A DNA stretch of 64,000 nucleotides from Xiphias gladius (Eukaryota; Chordata; Actinopteri; Istiophoriformes; Xiphiidae), in the NCBI RefSeq assembly GCF_016859285.1, contig NC_053417.1, forward strand, positions 10,677,206 to 10,741,205, written 5' to 3'. Shown piece after piece: positions 12,326 through 25,954 of this stretch; the first letter of the stretch is position 1; every line of letters starts with the position of its first letter. The notes under the pieces are model-generated. The model was not told the origin of the DNA. It worked only from the letters and a program-made list of their open reading frames with translations, and searched no databases. The translations under genes and the position numbers were made by a program.

Positions 12326-14289
12326 TTAATCACACTTACCATCTCGCGCAGTTTGTCGCCCTTAACCAGAGCTGAGCTCATAGCTATGTTTGTGCTCAGT
12401 TAAGAACTGGCATCTTGCGTTTGGCTTTGGAAACTGGACACTTCCGTTCAGTCCCAGAGGAGGACAGAAAGTGTCTCCCGTGTGATTGGGATGAGCTGAC
12501 AATGGATTGAGGTGACATTTTATATTTTACAGTTCTTTCTATCACGATCTTTGAGTTAAGCTTTTCTTGAAAATGTCTGCTGGGCATCCAGTACTGCTTG
12601 ATTGCGGATGAATGTAGACCCAAGGACATGTTTAACACACAAGTCACCTGACAGAGCTCTGCTTTTGTTAAATCTGTATCATCAATGTATGGGAGTGTTG
12701 TGTGTCTAATTTCTTCAGTTTATAGCTAATATAAAGTGTTTGACAAATATATACAGTACCATGTGTTTTCCATTGCCTCTGAAGGTAATTTAAGTAGTAT
12801 CTCATAAGCCCATGTGGGCTGGGCACCTTTTGGTGTATGACACTTCAAAAATATTCATTCCTTCACTCATATGGGACAGTTTACAATAATCAGTGTGTCA
12901 CACGCATATTAGTTGATACTTAGAGAGTGTTGAAGCTCAAAACCCAGGTCACAGTCATAAACCTGCATGTGCACATGTCACACTCATACACAGTTTGTGG
13001 ATTTTTGATGAATTGAGCGAAGTGCTGGCAAAGCCCTGGAGGAATCTGCTGTATGGATTCTGTCTCACAGTCTGGATCAGAGAGAGAGAGACAGAGAGAG
13101 TGAGAGACCTAACTGTCAATCTGTCTCTCTCTGTCACTCTTGACATGACCAGGTCAAACATACAGAGATGAGATATTCTTGCCACTGTTTCACAACAGCT
13201 GCCGTCCGTATGTTGTTTCACCTGATAGCATCGCCTCTTCCATTTGAACACTTTGTCTTCCCTTCAAACGTCTTCACTTCTCCTCCTTGATTCCTGTCCT
13301 GCTCTTTTTCTTCTCTTGTTTCAATTCCAAGATGCCAAAATATTTTAAACATTTTCAGCTGAGGTGCTTATCCTAATGTTTTTATTCAGTTTGTATTGTA
13401 TGGTGGTGTAAATGTGAATAATATGATGTTTTTTTAGGATTCATGAATCTTGAAATTTATCCTTTTCTTCAGAGCAAATATTTCTTCTGTCTTCCACCTT
13501 TTTGATTGTTCACATTGTCAGATGCCATCTTTCAGTTTGTCCTCACCATGATCTTGTGGCAGGTAGAGAGAGGCAGTGGTAGATGATGGTTTTGCTGCTA
13601 CAGTGAAAGCATTGAGTAAATCAAAGACTTTGTAACTGTGCTGCTGTAGGTTTTATTGTGTTAGCCATTGTGTTAAGCCTCTGAGAAGCTGACTGATTCC
13701 CTCCTGATTTTAGAGTTTGCGCAGATTAATGACATGGGAAAAAAAGCTAATTGTGTTTTGTCTTTTTTCTTTTTAATTCTTAGTTGAGACCTAAAAGCCG
13801 CCCGTATGGACTGTGATAGTATTGATTAAGAAATACAAATTTAGCGTACGACAGAGCAAGTAAAGATAAGTATAATTAATCAGTATATTATCTGTAATGT
13901 ACATATTTTAAAATGTATTTCTGTTTATTTATCTCCAGTCTGCATAATTGTAAAACCATTGTGATTTCCCAAATTACATCTTTGAAGCCCCTTCAGTGTC
14001 AATGTCCCATTCTTGAACTTTCTGCAGCATCTTTATCGATTCAGTCAGTCCAATATCATAAACAAATACTGTATCCTTAGCAGTGCATATTTATTGGGGG
14101 GCTTGCATCTAGTGCATGCACATATTTTTGGATCCATGCCTCCACTTTACGTTTACTCTTAACAGTACACAGCAGGAGTGTAGACATTTCAACTCTTCTT
14201 GAAAACTCAAACAGAGGAAGTGAATCAGTGAAGGTGTTCAAAAACCTGTTTGATAATAATGGTAATAATGATGATTATGATAATACTCC

Positions 14290-14410
14290 ATCAACTTTTT
14301 TTTCTAGCACAATTCATTTATAAATGCAGCACAAAGCACTTTACATAAAAGTGAATGATACAGTAAATGAAAAGCAAATAATCGTGACATCTAAAGTAAA
14401 ATAAGGATTA
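14290..14410 (+). repeat. dispersed repeat with CAAAGCACTTTACA core
   Basis: The segment 'ttctagCACAATTCATTTATAAATGCAGCACAAAGCACTTTACATAAAAG' resembles the stretch at 59,748-59,820, which has 'TTGTATAGCACATTTCTTTCACAAAGGCAATTCAGAGTGCTTTACAAAA'. Both belong to a common teleost dispersed repeat that carries the '(A)AAG(C/T)GCTTTACA' signature. Confidence 0.5.
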
Positions 14411-14426
14411 AAGTAGTAAAATAAGC

Positions 14427-14427
<1 letters not shown>

Positions 14428-14465
<38 letters not shown>
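14428..14465. repeat. ATA trinucleotide microsatellite
   Basis: About twelve tandem AAT/ATA units, directly after the CAAAGCACTTTACA repeat and possibly grown from its A-rich tail. Confidence 0.95.
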
Positions 14466-14466
<1 letters not shown>

Positions 14467-14699
14467 TAAGATAATAAATCTGTTTTAAAAGGAACAAGAT
14501 AAAATAATTGGGGGTTTAAAAAAACACTTCCAGAGAAAGCAATCTTGTAGATGTCTATAAATGTTTAATTCATAGGTTTTTTGTGTTTTCAACTAACACA
14601 AATATACATATGTTCTTGACATCCGTGCACTTTTTCGCAAGTCAGAAGGAATGAAAACTTGAATTAGCTGTCCACAGTAATTACTCCATCATCCCCTTC

Positions 14700-15150
14700 A
14701 TCTCTGAATACCTTTCAGTCTGACACAGCACACAACACAGCATTATACTGACACCATGATTTCCCTGGAGACTTAGCCCAAAGTAATCTTAACCATAGGC
14801 ACTACAAGCCTAACCTCAGCCCTTACCCGACTCTTAACCAAAAACCAAGTCTTAACCCGAAAATGTAATAGTTTACCTTGTGTGGACCAGCTGTTAGTCT
14901 CTAGGTGAGTAACTGTACAGTTATAAAAGTATCTGTTTGACCAGATCTACAGTACACCCCCACAATAGTAACACAAATATATACACACCCACCCAGACAC
15001 CCTTACCCTAACGTTAACATAAACCTAACCTTATCCTAACCTTAAACAAAGTTGTCACTCTAAAATGTAATGATTTATATTATGTTGAATTGCTTTTTAT
15101 CCCCAAAAGAAAGTCAACTCCTCACAATATAAGTGTGTAAAGAGATTTAT
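14700..15150 (+). repeat. CCTAACC-rich teleost repeat, two head-to-tail units
   Basis: Two blocks rich in degenerate CCTAACC/CTTAACC (about 14,785-14,870 and 15,000-15,050) are each followed by an '(A/C)AAAATGTAAT' motif (14,861 and 15,062) and by text related to 'GTCCTCACAA'. The repeated order suggests two tandem units of one dispersed repeat. The motifs are too degenerate and too short to be an interstitial telomere. Confidence 0.5.
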
Positions 15151-16344
15151 GTCCTCACAACATGAGAAATAGAAGGCCACACACACACAGCGGCTCAATA
15201 ACATGGTCATAATTAACCTATAATGTCAACAGGGAACATAATCCTTGATACCGACAAGCCAATGCCAGCCAAAAAAAAAAAAAAAAAAAGATACATCGGT
15301 TCAGAGTATGTGAATGTGTGCATAGTGTAACAAGATGCCACAGGGAAAAACCTACAAATTTGTGCTCGCATGTACTTGGATTTACTATAAGGCTTGTTTC
15401 TCTCTTTCTCTCTGTCTTTCTATCAGCCTTTCCGTCTCCCTCTCTCTCCTTCCGTGCCTCCCTTCCTCTCTCACCTCTCCTCATGTTTGGTCACACTGTC
15501 TCCCTCAGACAAACATAGCACCAGAGAAGCAGAGACAGAAAGCAGAAAGAGCACAGTAAATAAGAGACATCAGAGAGAGAGAGAGAGAAGGGGGAAACAA
15601 GCGAAATCACAGACTAAGTGCAGTGCAGCTGAGGGCTTGACGAATGCTCATCCAGCTGGCTTAAGGTTGTCTGCGCTCACTCAGCTGTGGACGAGCGTCT
15701 GGGCAGACTGGATTTCATTTTGTTCCAACAGCCACCGAGCAGGAGCAGCAGTTCTGTAGATGCATATCGCTCCTTTTGGATTATTTCAGATGCCGCTGCT
15801 GGTGTGATGAATGGGAATGACAGCACGCAGAAAGGAAGATGGTAATGTGGCAGTCTGCTCTGCTGTGAGATGCTTTTCCTTCCACCATGTTCTGTCCTTG
15901 TTCAGAGTGAACACAGGATTTTGTCCTTTTTCTCTCTGTGGTTATAAGAGAGAGCTGTCATTCTTGAGCCATATTTCAACTCCAAACTTTGTTGAATTGA
16001 ACCTTAGATTACTTTATCTTTTCTCCACTCTGGCTGCTACACAGTAGCTGTTACTAACAGGGTAAGACCTTTTACACGCTAGGTATTGATTTCATTTGCT
16101 TATACTATACTGTGATACATAGGTTTGGCATACTTCTGTCAAATCCCTGGCTTGTATTTATATGAAGCAAACCTTTCAGAGGGTGTTGGATGTCCTGTGG
16201 AGTTTCTATTTCATGGCATTAAGCTCATAATATATCATTTTCCTGTCATAAGCCTCTTTGCGAGATGAATGAGGATGGATAGGTGCTTTATGCTACTCCT
16301 ACTTTAGAAGTTGGCTTGAAAGTTTTGAATAACATCTATGAGTT

Positions 16345-16600
16345 GACTACTGGATCAGTGGATTAATTTTCATAACTGATTAATTTTGTTGTTATTGATG
16401 AAGCAAAATTGCTGAACATCAGTTGATTCAAGATTCTAAGATTCTTAGATGTTAGGATTTCCCTATTTACTTTGGGTTTTTATCTACTGGTCGGACACTT
16501 AAATTATAGATGTCACCTTTCATTTTCTGCAAATTTCTGACATTTTAATAACTAAATGAATTGGGAAAAAAATCATGAAAGTTGTTACTAGCAGCCCTAA
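16345..16600 (+). repeat. teleost dispersed repeat, copy C
   Basis: It contains 'GGGTTTTTATCTACTGGTCGGACA', 'TTTCTGACATTTTAATAACTAAATGAAT' and ends in 'GTTACTAGCAGCCCTAA', the same order of motifs as copy A. The orientation equals copy A and is opposite to copy B. Confidence 0.55.
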
Positions 16601-18177
16601 ACATCTTATAATACACACCTTGACCCATCTGAAAAGATTCATTCACACACAATTTCCTTGTACTACGTTGAAGATGTGACAGTTGCAGCACTGTCTCCTT
16701 TTTAAATAGTCCTGCAGAGTCTTTTCTATATTATGTCCTGACAAGTAGCCTTTTATGTTGAAACATGCATGTACTCTGACTGTCTACAACATACAGCATA
16801 GCTACCATAGTTTACATTGGCTGCTGCTCTCTGCCGGAGTGTTTTGACTCAAGGTGAAGGTCTCAGGTTACCGAGCATTAAGGCAGATTTCACAAACCAG
16901 CCACTGTATCTGCCTCCTTCCTGGATCCTCACTTACTGGCATGTGAGTCATTCTAGAGCTAGAACGGATCCGGTGTAAAGAAACCATCCTGCAGCGTCAG
17001 GCGTGTGATGTTGGAGATCAGTGCTGTCAGATATAAAGATCTGCTTTGAGTAGGTCAACTTTTTCTTTTACTTTTGCCTGTCAAGAAATCTCCGCCCGCT
17101 TATCCTGATGAGGAAATGCCTGAATGAGTGTATTTACTATGTGTTGTTACACCTACGTCAGCTGCAGAGAGGGTGTGCCCCGCTTGTACATAAAGTTGAT
17201 TTTGTTTGGCACATAGAGGGAGCGCATTTTAAAATGCCCGCGCAGTTCTCCTGTAGGTTTGATTTGGCAGGACGCTGAGTGTGTTTGTGTGTATTTTTCC
17301 CACCCTGTTTCCTACAAATCTGCCCTGTCGGTGAAACCAGAGTCCATTAACCCGACTATTCCTGCTTTGGGAGTGACCTCAATGTTTGGGTATTTGTTCC
17401 TGTGTTGACCAGGTTACACAGAGCATCTTTTTTCTCTCAGCAGAAAGACGTCTTGTCCCCTCCTGGTGATTCAATGGAAAATACACAACAGTCAGCTCAG
17501 CAGCTCGGTTTGCAAAGCTACAAATCATCATCTCATCTTTACCTGGAGCCCATTAGTTTATGTTGCTTTGGCTAGGAACTAGGCGATACCTGCATTTAGA
17601 GTACACAGCAACATTTCTGATGATAAGACTTTTTCAGTTACAGTTACTTTGAGTCAACGTGTTGAATGTGCCGATATGGCTTTGAGGCAGTCAAAGTGTT
17701 TAACTCTCATGGGTGTGGACAAGCATAAAGGGTTCATTTTTACTCTCTGAGCAAAACATGCACTGATAATTTCCCTGTTTAGATTCAGAGCATCAAAAGG
17801 TTTTCTAATACTCTTTTTCAGCTAAGATGTTTGAAGAGCTGCACATAATAGGACTATACTCAAACATCACATAAAGCTCTATATGACTCGCAATTAGTGT
17901 GATAATTATTTGATCGGTATGTGCCCACACAATTTTAGGATTCATTGTGATAGTTTTGAAAGATTTGACGTCAGGTATTTCAGTGTTGGGTCTGATTAGA
18001 ATGACTGAGTTTAGTTCTTCTGTGTTTTCACCTGTTTTTCCTATATCTATTTGATCATTTCTGTTTGTTTGTTACAAAACCTGCTGGTGTGAGTTACGTT
18101 AAGCACCGCTGTGGGCTAATTACAGATGAGATGTGTGTATCAGTGAAAGCTAGGCCACACTTTGATATAATAACACA

Positions 18178-18206
18178 CCCCACACACACACACACACACA
18201 CACACA
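18178..18206. repeat. short CA microsatellite
   Basis: About 13 CA units on the + strand. Confidence 0.95.
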
Positions 18207-19562
18207 GCGCAGACATGTCAACTCACTCATGATCTGTCTAAAGATGTGCTTAAAGTCTCGGCTCATTCATAAATCCCTGACGTGTTTTTAATGACTTAAA
18301 CACAGGCCTCGCTGCCTCCTGACTACTACTTTAGAGCCACCTTCAAACCGTCCTGCTGATAAAGACTATCATGATTAGTGTTTGCCTTCCACAAGCTCCG
18401 ATTTGCTGATCCCTGTGAAGCTACTAAATATACCGTCTGGCCTTCTCGGTGCCTCAGTTGTCATATACAGTAACTCTACTCAGCCTGTGTTTATGTCCAA
18501 CCCCATGTGCCTGTGTTCATTTGACAACAGGTGTGTTGACGTAGAAAGCCACAAGACGTTGCACAAGAAACAGATAAAAGGAAAAAAATTTTGTGACATT
18601 CTAAGTACCTTTTAGTCTAAAATGTGCAGCTTTTAGGCTAAAAGATACAACGCCATATCTATTAGGTTCATCCATTTACTCCAAAAAAGTAAAGCCCCCC
18701 CCCCATACATAAGATGGAATTTGGTACCTTTTTTCTTTTTTCCAAGTCTGAAATAGCAGATAATGGTAAATTATTTACACAATAATGCTCAAAAGAGGAA
18801 AGATCTATGGTGTGTTTTCATCTCATCGCTCATTTCTACTGTGACAATAGAAGGAAATTTTCATTCAATGAAATTTAAAAAAGGGTCCAAAAGACAAAAA
18901 AGACAAACATGAAGAAATAGTAAAGATAGTGCCTTAATGATGCTAATTAGTTATTTATGTAAATTTGTAATTGCTAAAAAAAAACTTTGGAGGGTTCAAT
19001 ACAGCTGAAGACAGTTCTTTAAAAAATGTGAAGAATAGTTTTAACAAGTCACTTCTTGGCTATAAAAGAATCTCAAAGTTTACAGGCATCTGTTTCAACA
19101 AGAAGACTCTTCATCGCCACAGGTATTGTGTAATGTTCCTGGTGTGAGGCTCTGCTGGGCTTTATTGATTGTTCTATGGTTTGTCACTTGCACGACTTCT
19201 GCGTCAGAGCTAATCCATTTACTGCACAATTGAATTTTCCTCCAAATTACAAAATAGTTAAGATTGTCCGTCACATCAGTATTTCTTGGTCAGGTCACAT
19301 GTCTGGAGAGCTGTTGTCATTCAGAAAGTTGTCATTTTCAGTTTGTTTTCAGTTTGTTTTCAGAGTGCTGTGACGCAGATGTTAGTAAGGGAAGTCCTTT
19401 CTGCTGATGAGACCAAATCTCCCTATGATCAATCTGCTTCAGTTTGTTGTTCAGGTTGTGCATGGAGTGTTAAAATAGCCCCCACTGCAAAACAAGAGGA
19501 ATTCAAAACAATTAAGTATGCCACCGGGAAAAAATCACAACTTCTAATGGACAAAATATATA

Positions 19563-19732
19563 CTGTATATACACTGACCAGGCACTCAGCCAATCACGTG
19601 GCAGTCATGCCTTGCCTAAAAACATGCAGATACAGATCAGGAGCCAAGAACAGAGATCTGAGGCTACCATGGGCACAGGCTCACCAAAACCGGACCGCTG
19701 GAGGCTGATCTGATGGATCTGGAGTTCTGTGT
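19563..19732 (+). mobile_element. internally deleted Tc1-like fragment
   Basis: The left part reads 'ATACACTGACCAGGCACTCAGCCAATCACGTGGCAG', which matches the start of a well-known teleost Tc1-like element. The right part encodes AKNRDLRLPWAQAHQNR, matching the segment just before the first catalytic aspartate of that element's transposase. Roughly the first third of the transposase gene that should separate the two parts is missing, so this is a deletion derivative or recombined relic. Confidence 0.6.
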
Positions 19733-19905
19733 GTTAATGACTTGACTTCGGACCCAAAGATGCAGAACACAGACTCTGGGGCAGGAGCAGCTTTCACTAG
19801 GATTTATTGCAAACAGTTCCTTTGGGTAAGAGGGTTGCAGTTTGGCTGGCAGAGCAGGGGGAGCTGAACAGATGAGCGTTTCAGGGCTGTTCGATCCAGT
19901 TGGCG
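19733..19905. repeat. probable dispersed repeat between Tc1 fragment and TG tract
   Basis: The text 'GGACCCAAAGATGCAGAACACAGACTC...GGATTTATTGCAAACAG' resembles a family of teleost repeats with 'GACCCAAATGCAG' and 'TTTATT(G/T)' motifs. I cannot assign it to a class. Confidence 0.3.

Positions 19906-19943
<38 letters not shown>
19906..19943. repeat. TG microsatellite
   Basis: About 18 TG units on the + strand, between the repeat above and AT-rich single-copy sequence. Confidence 0.95.
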
Positions 19944-19946
<3 letters not shown>

Positions 19947-20625
19947 TATTGACGGAATGCATAATTCCATAACACTTACTGAAGTTTCAATGATGAACTG
20001 GGATGAAAAAACTCCTTCCTCCATTTCTGTCCGTCAGCTTTTCTCTGGGTGGGCAGCAGTAAAACCACTTTAAATAGTTTGTGTAATCGAGCAAAGAATT
20101 TGTGCATATCAGCCCAGATGAAAAACCACGACGTAAACACAGGAAATTGATTCTTTTCATGCTTATTTAGAGATGTGTCAGTGTCTGTAGAGGCTTTGAA
20201 GTTTGGCCAAATCAAACCAGTTGTGCTTATTGTACTTCACATATTTCTCAAGCATTTTCTTTAGGTAATATCACACAAACTGAATATTTGTGAGGATACT
20301 TCATCGGACTCATAAACTGATGGGATGTATAATAGTTATGTAAATGATAAGAAGTAAAAACTAAATAAATTTGCTATTGAAGTTAGTGTACAGTAGCAGT
20401 CATGAAAGCTGTCATTTTTGGAATCAAATACTTTCATTATTTTTCCAGTTTAATTTTGCTATTTCTTTCTCTTATAAACTCCTAATCCTGAATTTAGGAT
20501 TAATTTTCTGTTAATGTTTAGATTTTTTTTTTCTTCCCAAGTAGTTTTCCCTTCTCTATTACCAGGATTGAAATCAATAAATGGTTATGGAAACTATTAT
20601 GTATAGCGTACTAATATTATAATAT

Positions 20626-20800
20626 GCTGGTGGCCTAGTTTAGGGAATGCACACCATGTAATCGCAACATCCTGGTTCAAATCAGGCTGGGGACTTTTGC
20701 TGCCTGTCATCCCCTCTCCCTCTTCCCTCCTTTCCTGTCATTCTCTACGAGATACAATCCAATGAAAAGCGCAAAATACCATCCTAAAAAAAAGGAAATG
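20626..20800 (+). mobile_element. tRNA-derived SINE
   Basis: The segment begins 'CTGGTGGCCTAGTTTAGGGAATGCACACCATGTAAT', contains a B-box-like 'GGTTCAAATCAGG' about 35 bases further on, then 'GGGGACTTTTGCTGCCTGTCATCCCCTCTCC' and an A-rich tail with 'AAAAGCGCAAAATACC'. This is the layout of a widespread tRNA-derived SINE of ray-finned fishes with an internal RNA polymerase III promoter. It is complete but diverged. Confidence 0.7.
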
Positions 20801-22319
20801 TTACAGTTCAAGGCATATTGTATAAGGGGATTAATGCCCCATAGGAATGTATTAAGTCACCATGAAGGCTTTTATTTTTTCCTTCTTAAATATTTTGTTC
20901 TTGTCCGGGCAGGAAGCTGCTTGACATCGGGAATGTGCAAAGACTATTTCTGTTTCATAATGATACTCGACAGAGATATTCAAACTGTCTTCAGCTACCG
21001 CACTGGGACATCTTATCCACAGTAATGTGAGCGCCGTCATTCATTTCAATGGCTCAGTGAGAGAGATGTGGGTGTTTATATAGAGCCTTGTGAATCTGAA
21101 GCAACAGTATGCTGGCCCAAGCAGAGAGACAGGTCCATACAGCCCACTCATACACCACATACTGAAGAGAGACTCTCAAATAAATATATTACAAAAACAC
21201 ATACACGACCAATCATTCATGGTTTTACAGCTTTACATTTTCAAGTCAGTTATTTAAATGTATCCTAAATGTCACTCTCATTTTGTAAGCTCTACAAAGG
21301 CTTTTTAACCGTTGCATATTTATTCTGCCGGCAGCGTGTATCACTGCTGCCAGCAGACCCAACCCAACATCACTGTTTATTTTCCTTCTTAATATCACAA
21401 TCATTTACAATTCTGCCATTTTCAAGCTGTGCTTCGCCAAAAATCATCTGTCCAAACCAAGAGTCCCTAAGTGATTAAAAACAGAGAAATTATTTAAGAG
21501 TTGATGAAGCAGGTGTTCGTTGTCTTCAGGATGGGAACACATTGCTCACAGTACATAATGTGCTTCTGAGCCTGCAACCATCCTTTTCCCCCTCCTATTT
21601 GACAGCAAACCACCACTGCCTCTGTTACTATCTTCCTAATGCTTCTCTTTCATGTCATCATGATGACTATCACTATTTTTTTTTTTTTTGTCCCAGCAGG
21701 GTGTGGCAGGACTGACCGGAAAGCTCTGAGTCACAGTGTTGTTTCTGGAGCTGTGGGGGCTGCGGACTGGCTGAGAGTCCAGAGTTTATAGCTGTCAGTG
21801 TAACTTGATAAGACAGAGAGGGTGGTGATGAGCATTGTTGCTTGAGAGAAAAAAAAAAAAAACATTCCTATAGGGACATAATACACAAAATATGAAAAGG
21901 AATTCAGTTAGAAATACCACTTATTATACAGTGCAGATCCTGCAAGTCTTAACGCCTTTCGAAGAGTGATACGTTTTTCCTTTCAAAGGTGCAGGAAAGA
22001 AGATGCACAACAGATAACAGGGCTGGAGAGGCAGTGAGCCAATGTTGGTCTGAGGGGGCACAATTCATCAAGTCCTGATACACCCCTCTCTGTTTCCATC
22101 TCCCGTATCCATGTTTTTCTATCTTCATCAGTACAGCTGGGAACTCTAGAGTTGTGTGGTAGGATTTGTCCAAAAAAAATCTCAATGAGAAGATAACAAC
22201 AAAAGACTTGAACATCATTTAATATGAACTGAGTTGCAAATGTTGGACTGGTGGATGTTATGTTGTAATGACACAGACTGAATATTTGTCCTGCTCTCCT
22301 GGCTTTTGTTTTTATCTAA

Positions 22320-22450
22320 AATTTTATCTAAAATAAATAGTTGGACATTTTGGGAAATACTCTTACTTGCTTTCTGACAGAGAATAAGAAGAGAAGATCA
22401 ATGCCGCTGTCATATCTGTCTCTTAAATGTCAAGCTACGCCAGAAAGCGA
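22320..22450 (+). repeat. dispersed repeat ('GGACATTTTGGGAAATACTCTTA')
   Basis: The text 'GACATTTTGGGAAATACTCTTACTTGCTTTCTGACAGAGAATAAGAAGAGAAGATC' matches a common teleost non-coding repeat from general knowledge. It is one partial copy. Confidence 0.45.
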
Positions 22451-23255
22451 AGAAGCGTAAATGTTGAACCACAAAGCTTTTCCATCTGGCGTCACTGCTC
22501 CTTTCCCCTACACTGACATTGGCGTAATCTCATGCAGTAAAACCCCTGAACAAATTCCTGGGAAAATGGGGCACCAACGTTCACACTAAGCCTAAACATT
22601 CACACATGACACTGTCTGATACCATATATCTCCCCACAGAGACTCCGTGCATGTATATACATTAACCCCTGAGGTTTGCTGCCGTGGCCTTTGCCAGGCT
22701 AAATAAAGCAGGGCCTAAAAGTGGGTAGCGGGCCATGAGTTCAGGTCAAAGGGAATGTGAAACCATAAACCAGGGGGCTAGCAAGACCTGAGACGAGCCA
22801 TCACACACTATGTTTACTTGGATGTTTGCTGTCGGGCTGGCTGCCTATACGTTTAATGATGAGCACAGAGTGTTTGTGTTTGTGTATCTCTTCTCCAAGC
22901 AGGTCACAGGGTTGAGGACGAGGCCTCTGTAATCTACTATAAAACTGTCAGATGAAAGTGACTGATTCCAGGTTTCCTGTTGTGTAGCACTGCTGTACAT
23001 TACATGTGATTTAAGTAAATGGTTTTTTGTTGACTTCTGTAGTTAATATAAAGGATCAATTCAAAATTTCAGTCGAGGAGGAGTCAATTGAAATCACAAA
23101 TTTAGAAATTAGTGATTATTTCCATTTGGACTAAGTTGTCGTCAAAGTAGTGCACATCCACACCCTGTGTCACCCACAGAACATGGCCTGTCTACCTTGA
23201 AACTGATGAACAATGATTTTCTTAAGCCTCTGCTTTCTCTCTTCCGTGTTTTCAG

Positions 23256-25954
23256 AACCTTGATTCTCTGGAGGGCTCGATCCAGAACCTGCTGTCGGTG
23301 CTGTACCCGCCCTTCGAGGCCACCGCCCCCACTATTCTCAGCCAGCTCTTCCAAATCATTGATAGTCGTTATCAGGGGGACGCCCTGCGGTGCCTGCTGA
23401 ACTTTCTGGTCCCAGCCAAGCACATCTTAGACACTGTGCAGCAGGCTGCATGTGTAAGTCATTGTCTTGTACACTGCAGTATACAGTGTGCTAAGCTTGA
23501 GTGAGAGTCTAAAGACACATACGTACATACACTACAAAGCTGCCCTAAGAACTTCTTGCTGGACTTAATTACATAATAAAAGCAGACATACCATGTTGAT
23601 TTACTTCTAATTTCTGAAACCCTATACTGTCATTGTCCTTGTCCCTTTTTAGGCTCAGTACTCCGATGTACTCTTCCTCTGTGAGGGCTGGCCTCTGTGT
23701 TTGCGTGACCAAGTTGTTGTTCACCTTGCTCCCATCAACCCCCTGCTACTTCAGCCTGGCGACTTTTACCTCCAGGTGGCACCATTTTGTGACCAATCAG
23801 CTCGCATCGTGGTCTGCAGCCTCCTGGAAGAGGAGGGGCTTAGAGTGGAAGTAGTCGAGGAGACCCCAATCCCTGAAACTTCCTATCCTTGTATATTCAG
23901 CTGTGAGTGGTTAAAGGAGATCAACCACGGCCGACATGGGACGCCTCTCAGCCAATGCCTGCTTGCCACCGAGCAGGGCGTGGTGAGGTTACCGTGGGAA
24001 CGGGTGGCCGTGCCTGATTTTGTGGACGTGCCACAATTTGCTGGGATTATTATGGCCTCTGTTCCCTCCTCATATCCTCCTTTACTACCTCCGCTTCCTC
24101 TTCCTCCACCTCTTCCTAATTCTTCTGAGAATTCTTCATCAAATCATTCATTTCCTCTTTCTGCTGCAAAGGAATCTGCACCAAAACAGTGTAATGTAAC
24201 TTCTTCACATCCATCTGCCTTCTCTGTGGAGACCAGAATATGCCCAGCGAAGCACGGCATTGCTGTGTCACTCTGCCTGGTGGATACTAGTGCTGCTTCT
24301 TCATCTAGGCTGGTCAAAGTGAAAGAAACTGACAGAGAGCCTAAGCCTATAGGCTGGGTGTCCCCAAATACATGGGACAGCCGCTATACTGGGACAGATT
24401 CTGACATAGCTACAAAAACAAGTGCTGTTTCAGGTACATGCACTCCTACAAGTACAAATACATCCAAAGGTTCAGATAAAATTCTGATTGTTTCTGAAAA
24501 TATAGGACAAGATAAACATAAAGTCACAAATCTGCGAGATACAAGCAGAAGTGGGCCGGAAGGCCAAGTTGCTGCAGAAGGTGAATATATTGATATTCTG
24601 CAGGCAACTGCGCTTTTTGCTAAAGCTCAGTCAAAAACCGAAAAGCAACAGAAATTAGAAGAGCAAATGCAACCACACTCACAAATCAAAGCACAAATGC
24701 AAAGATATCCACAGAGACAAGCACAAATGCAACCACGTGCACAAATCAAGTCATTCATGGAAACACAAAGGCAGCCAAACACACATACACCACCTCAAGC
24801 ACAATCACAAGCACATGTACAGTTACCTACAAAACCACAAACACACAGTCATTCGAGATCAGAGGCTCCTGTATCATCAACGCCCAACATGTCCGCAGAA
24901 ACAGGACCTCCTTCTGCTCTCCGCCATTCCCAAACACAACACACTCAACCTGACTCCCTTGAACTTTCTCAGTGTGTCCGCACTGTCCGGTTCTCAGAGA
25001 AACCCTGTACCCCATGCATGAGAAGGAGGCAAGGCGGAAAGGTTTCCAGAGCTCAGGAGCTGAGGTGTCGATACAGGGACTCCTACCAGGCTGCCATAAA
25101 AAACCCTGTCAACTTTGGACAGGAGAAAGAGAGGGGGAATATGTTACCTGTGGTGGACGAGGATGGTGATTTCTCACAAAGTGATGACAGACAGAGGCCA
25201 CTAGGGACCGAAGCAAGGGATCCATGGTGTGATGTTCAAGAAATGTGGTGTGATCCTGAGATCCAAAAGCAGTCTCCTTTCTTTGTCAGCGGAGCCGTCT
25301 GTAAGGAGTCAGGAGAAAAAAACACTGTTCCATGTTGGAACCCAGGAGATTCAAGCACTGCCCCCTGTATGGAGTACAGGGGTACAAATCCTTTAAAAAA
25401 TGGTGGGCTACCAGAGCAGGCAACCGAAAAGACCACTATGCCATTCAGGGAACCAGGGGATGCACACTCTGCCAAACCTTATGGAAATTTACACAGTGTG
25501 AACGGGAAAAATTCAGCAGCAGGAATGAGGATAAACACTAACAGAGATTTGTCAAGCTCAAGTGATCCTAAACAGTCGAATGCGATGTCTGCCAAACACC
25601 ATGGATTACCATTTAGTTCAAGTGAAATTTCAGGGATGAGCATGACCCTCAGGCCTCATGAAAGAAAGAGAACCAATTCCACTGGGATGAGTCCATACTT
25701 TTCCAAGTCTCTTACAGCACCACAAAACAGACGAGAATCCATGTTGGATGGAAGATGTTCGTCCCTCTCAACAGCAGTGGTGGACACCTCAGAGAAGTGT
25801 GAACTGGTCATTGTTGAAGGTCAAAATGTCAGGAGAAGAGAAAATACTGTGTCCTGTACAGAAATTCCCCAGCTACATGTGGTAAAATGTAAGAACAGCA
25901 CAGCCTTTGGACTGGTGTCACCCAAGGTCAGCAGGAAGAAGATGGTCATTCCAG
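23256..25954 (+). CDS. RhoGEF exons: Solo-type N-terminal domain and giant disordered exon
   Basis: Exon 23256-23453 starts in phase 0 after a good acceptor and encodes NLDSLEGSIQNLLSVLYPPFEATAP, close to the N-terminus of Solo/PLEKHG4B. Exon 23653-25954 (2,302 bases) continues with AQYSDVLFLCEGWPLCLRDQ and GDFYLQVAPFC. About 570 residues then look disordered. They include a proline run (residues about 185-205 from exon start at 23256), a Gln/His-rich block at 24,655-24,850 and a conserved basic stretch near 24,967-25,130 (VRTVRFSEKPCTPC, RCRYRDSYQAAIKNPVNFGQ). The open frame runs past 25,954 into the intron, but a donor (CCAG/GTACAG) joins in phase to 26088. Confidence 0.85.

Noticed and set aside
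14785..15050. Interstitial telomere-like CCTAACC runs
   Set aside because: The units are degenerate and interspersed with other sequence; the arrangement fits a dispersed teleost repeat better.
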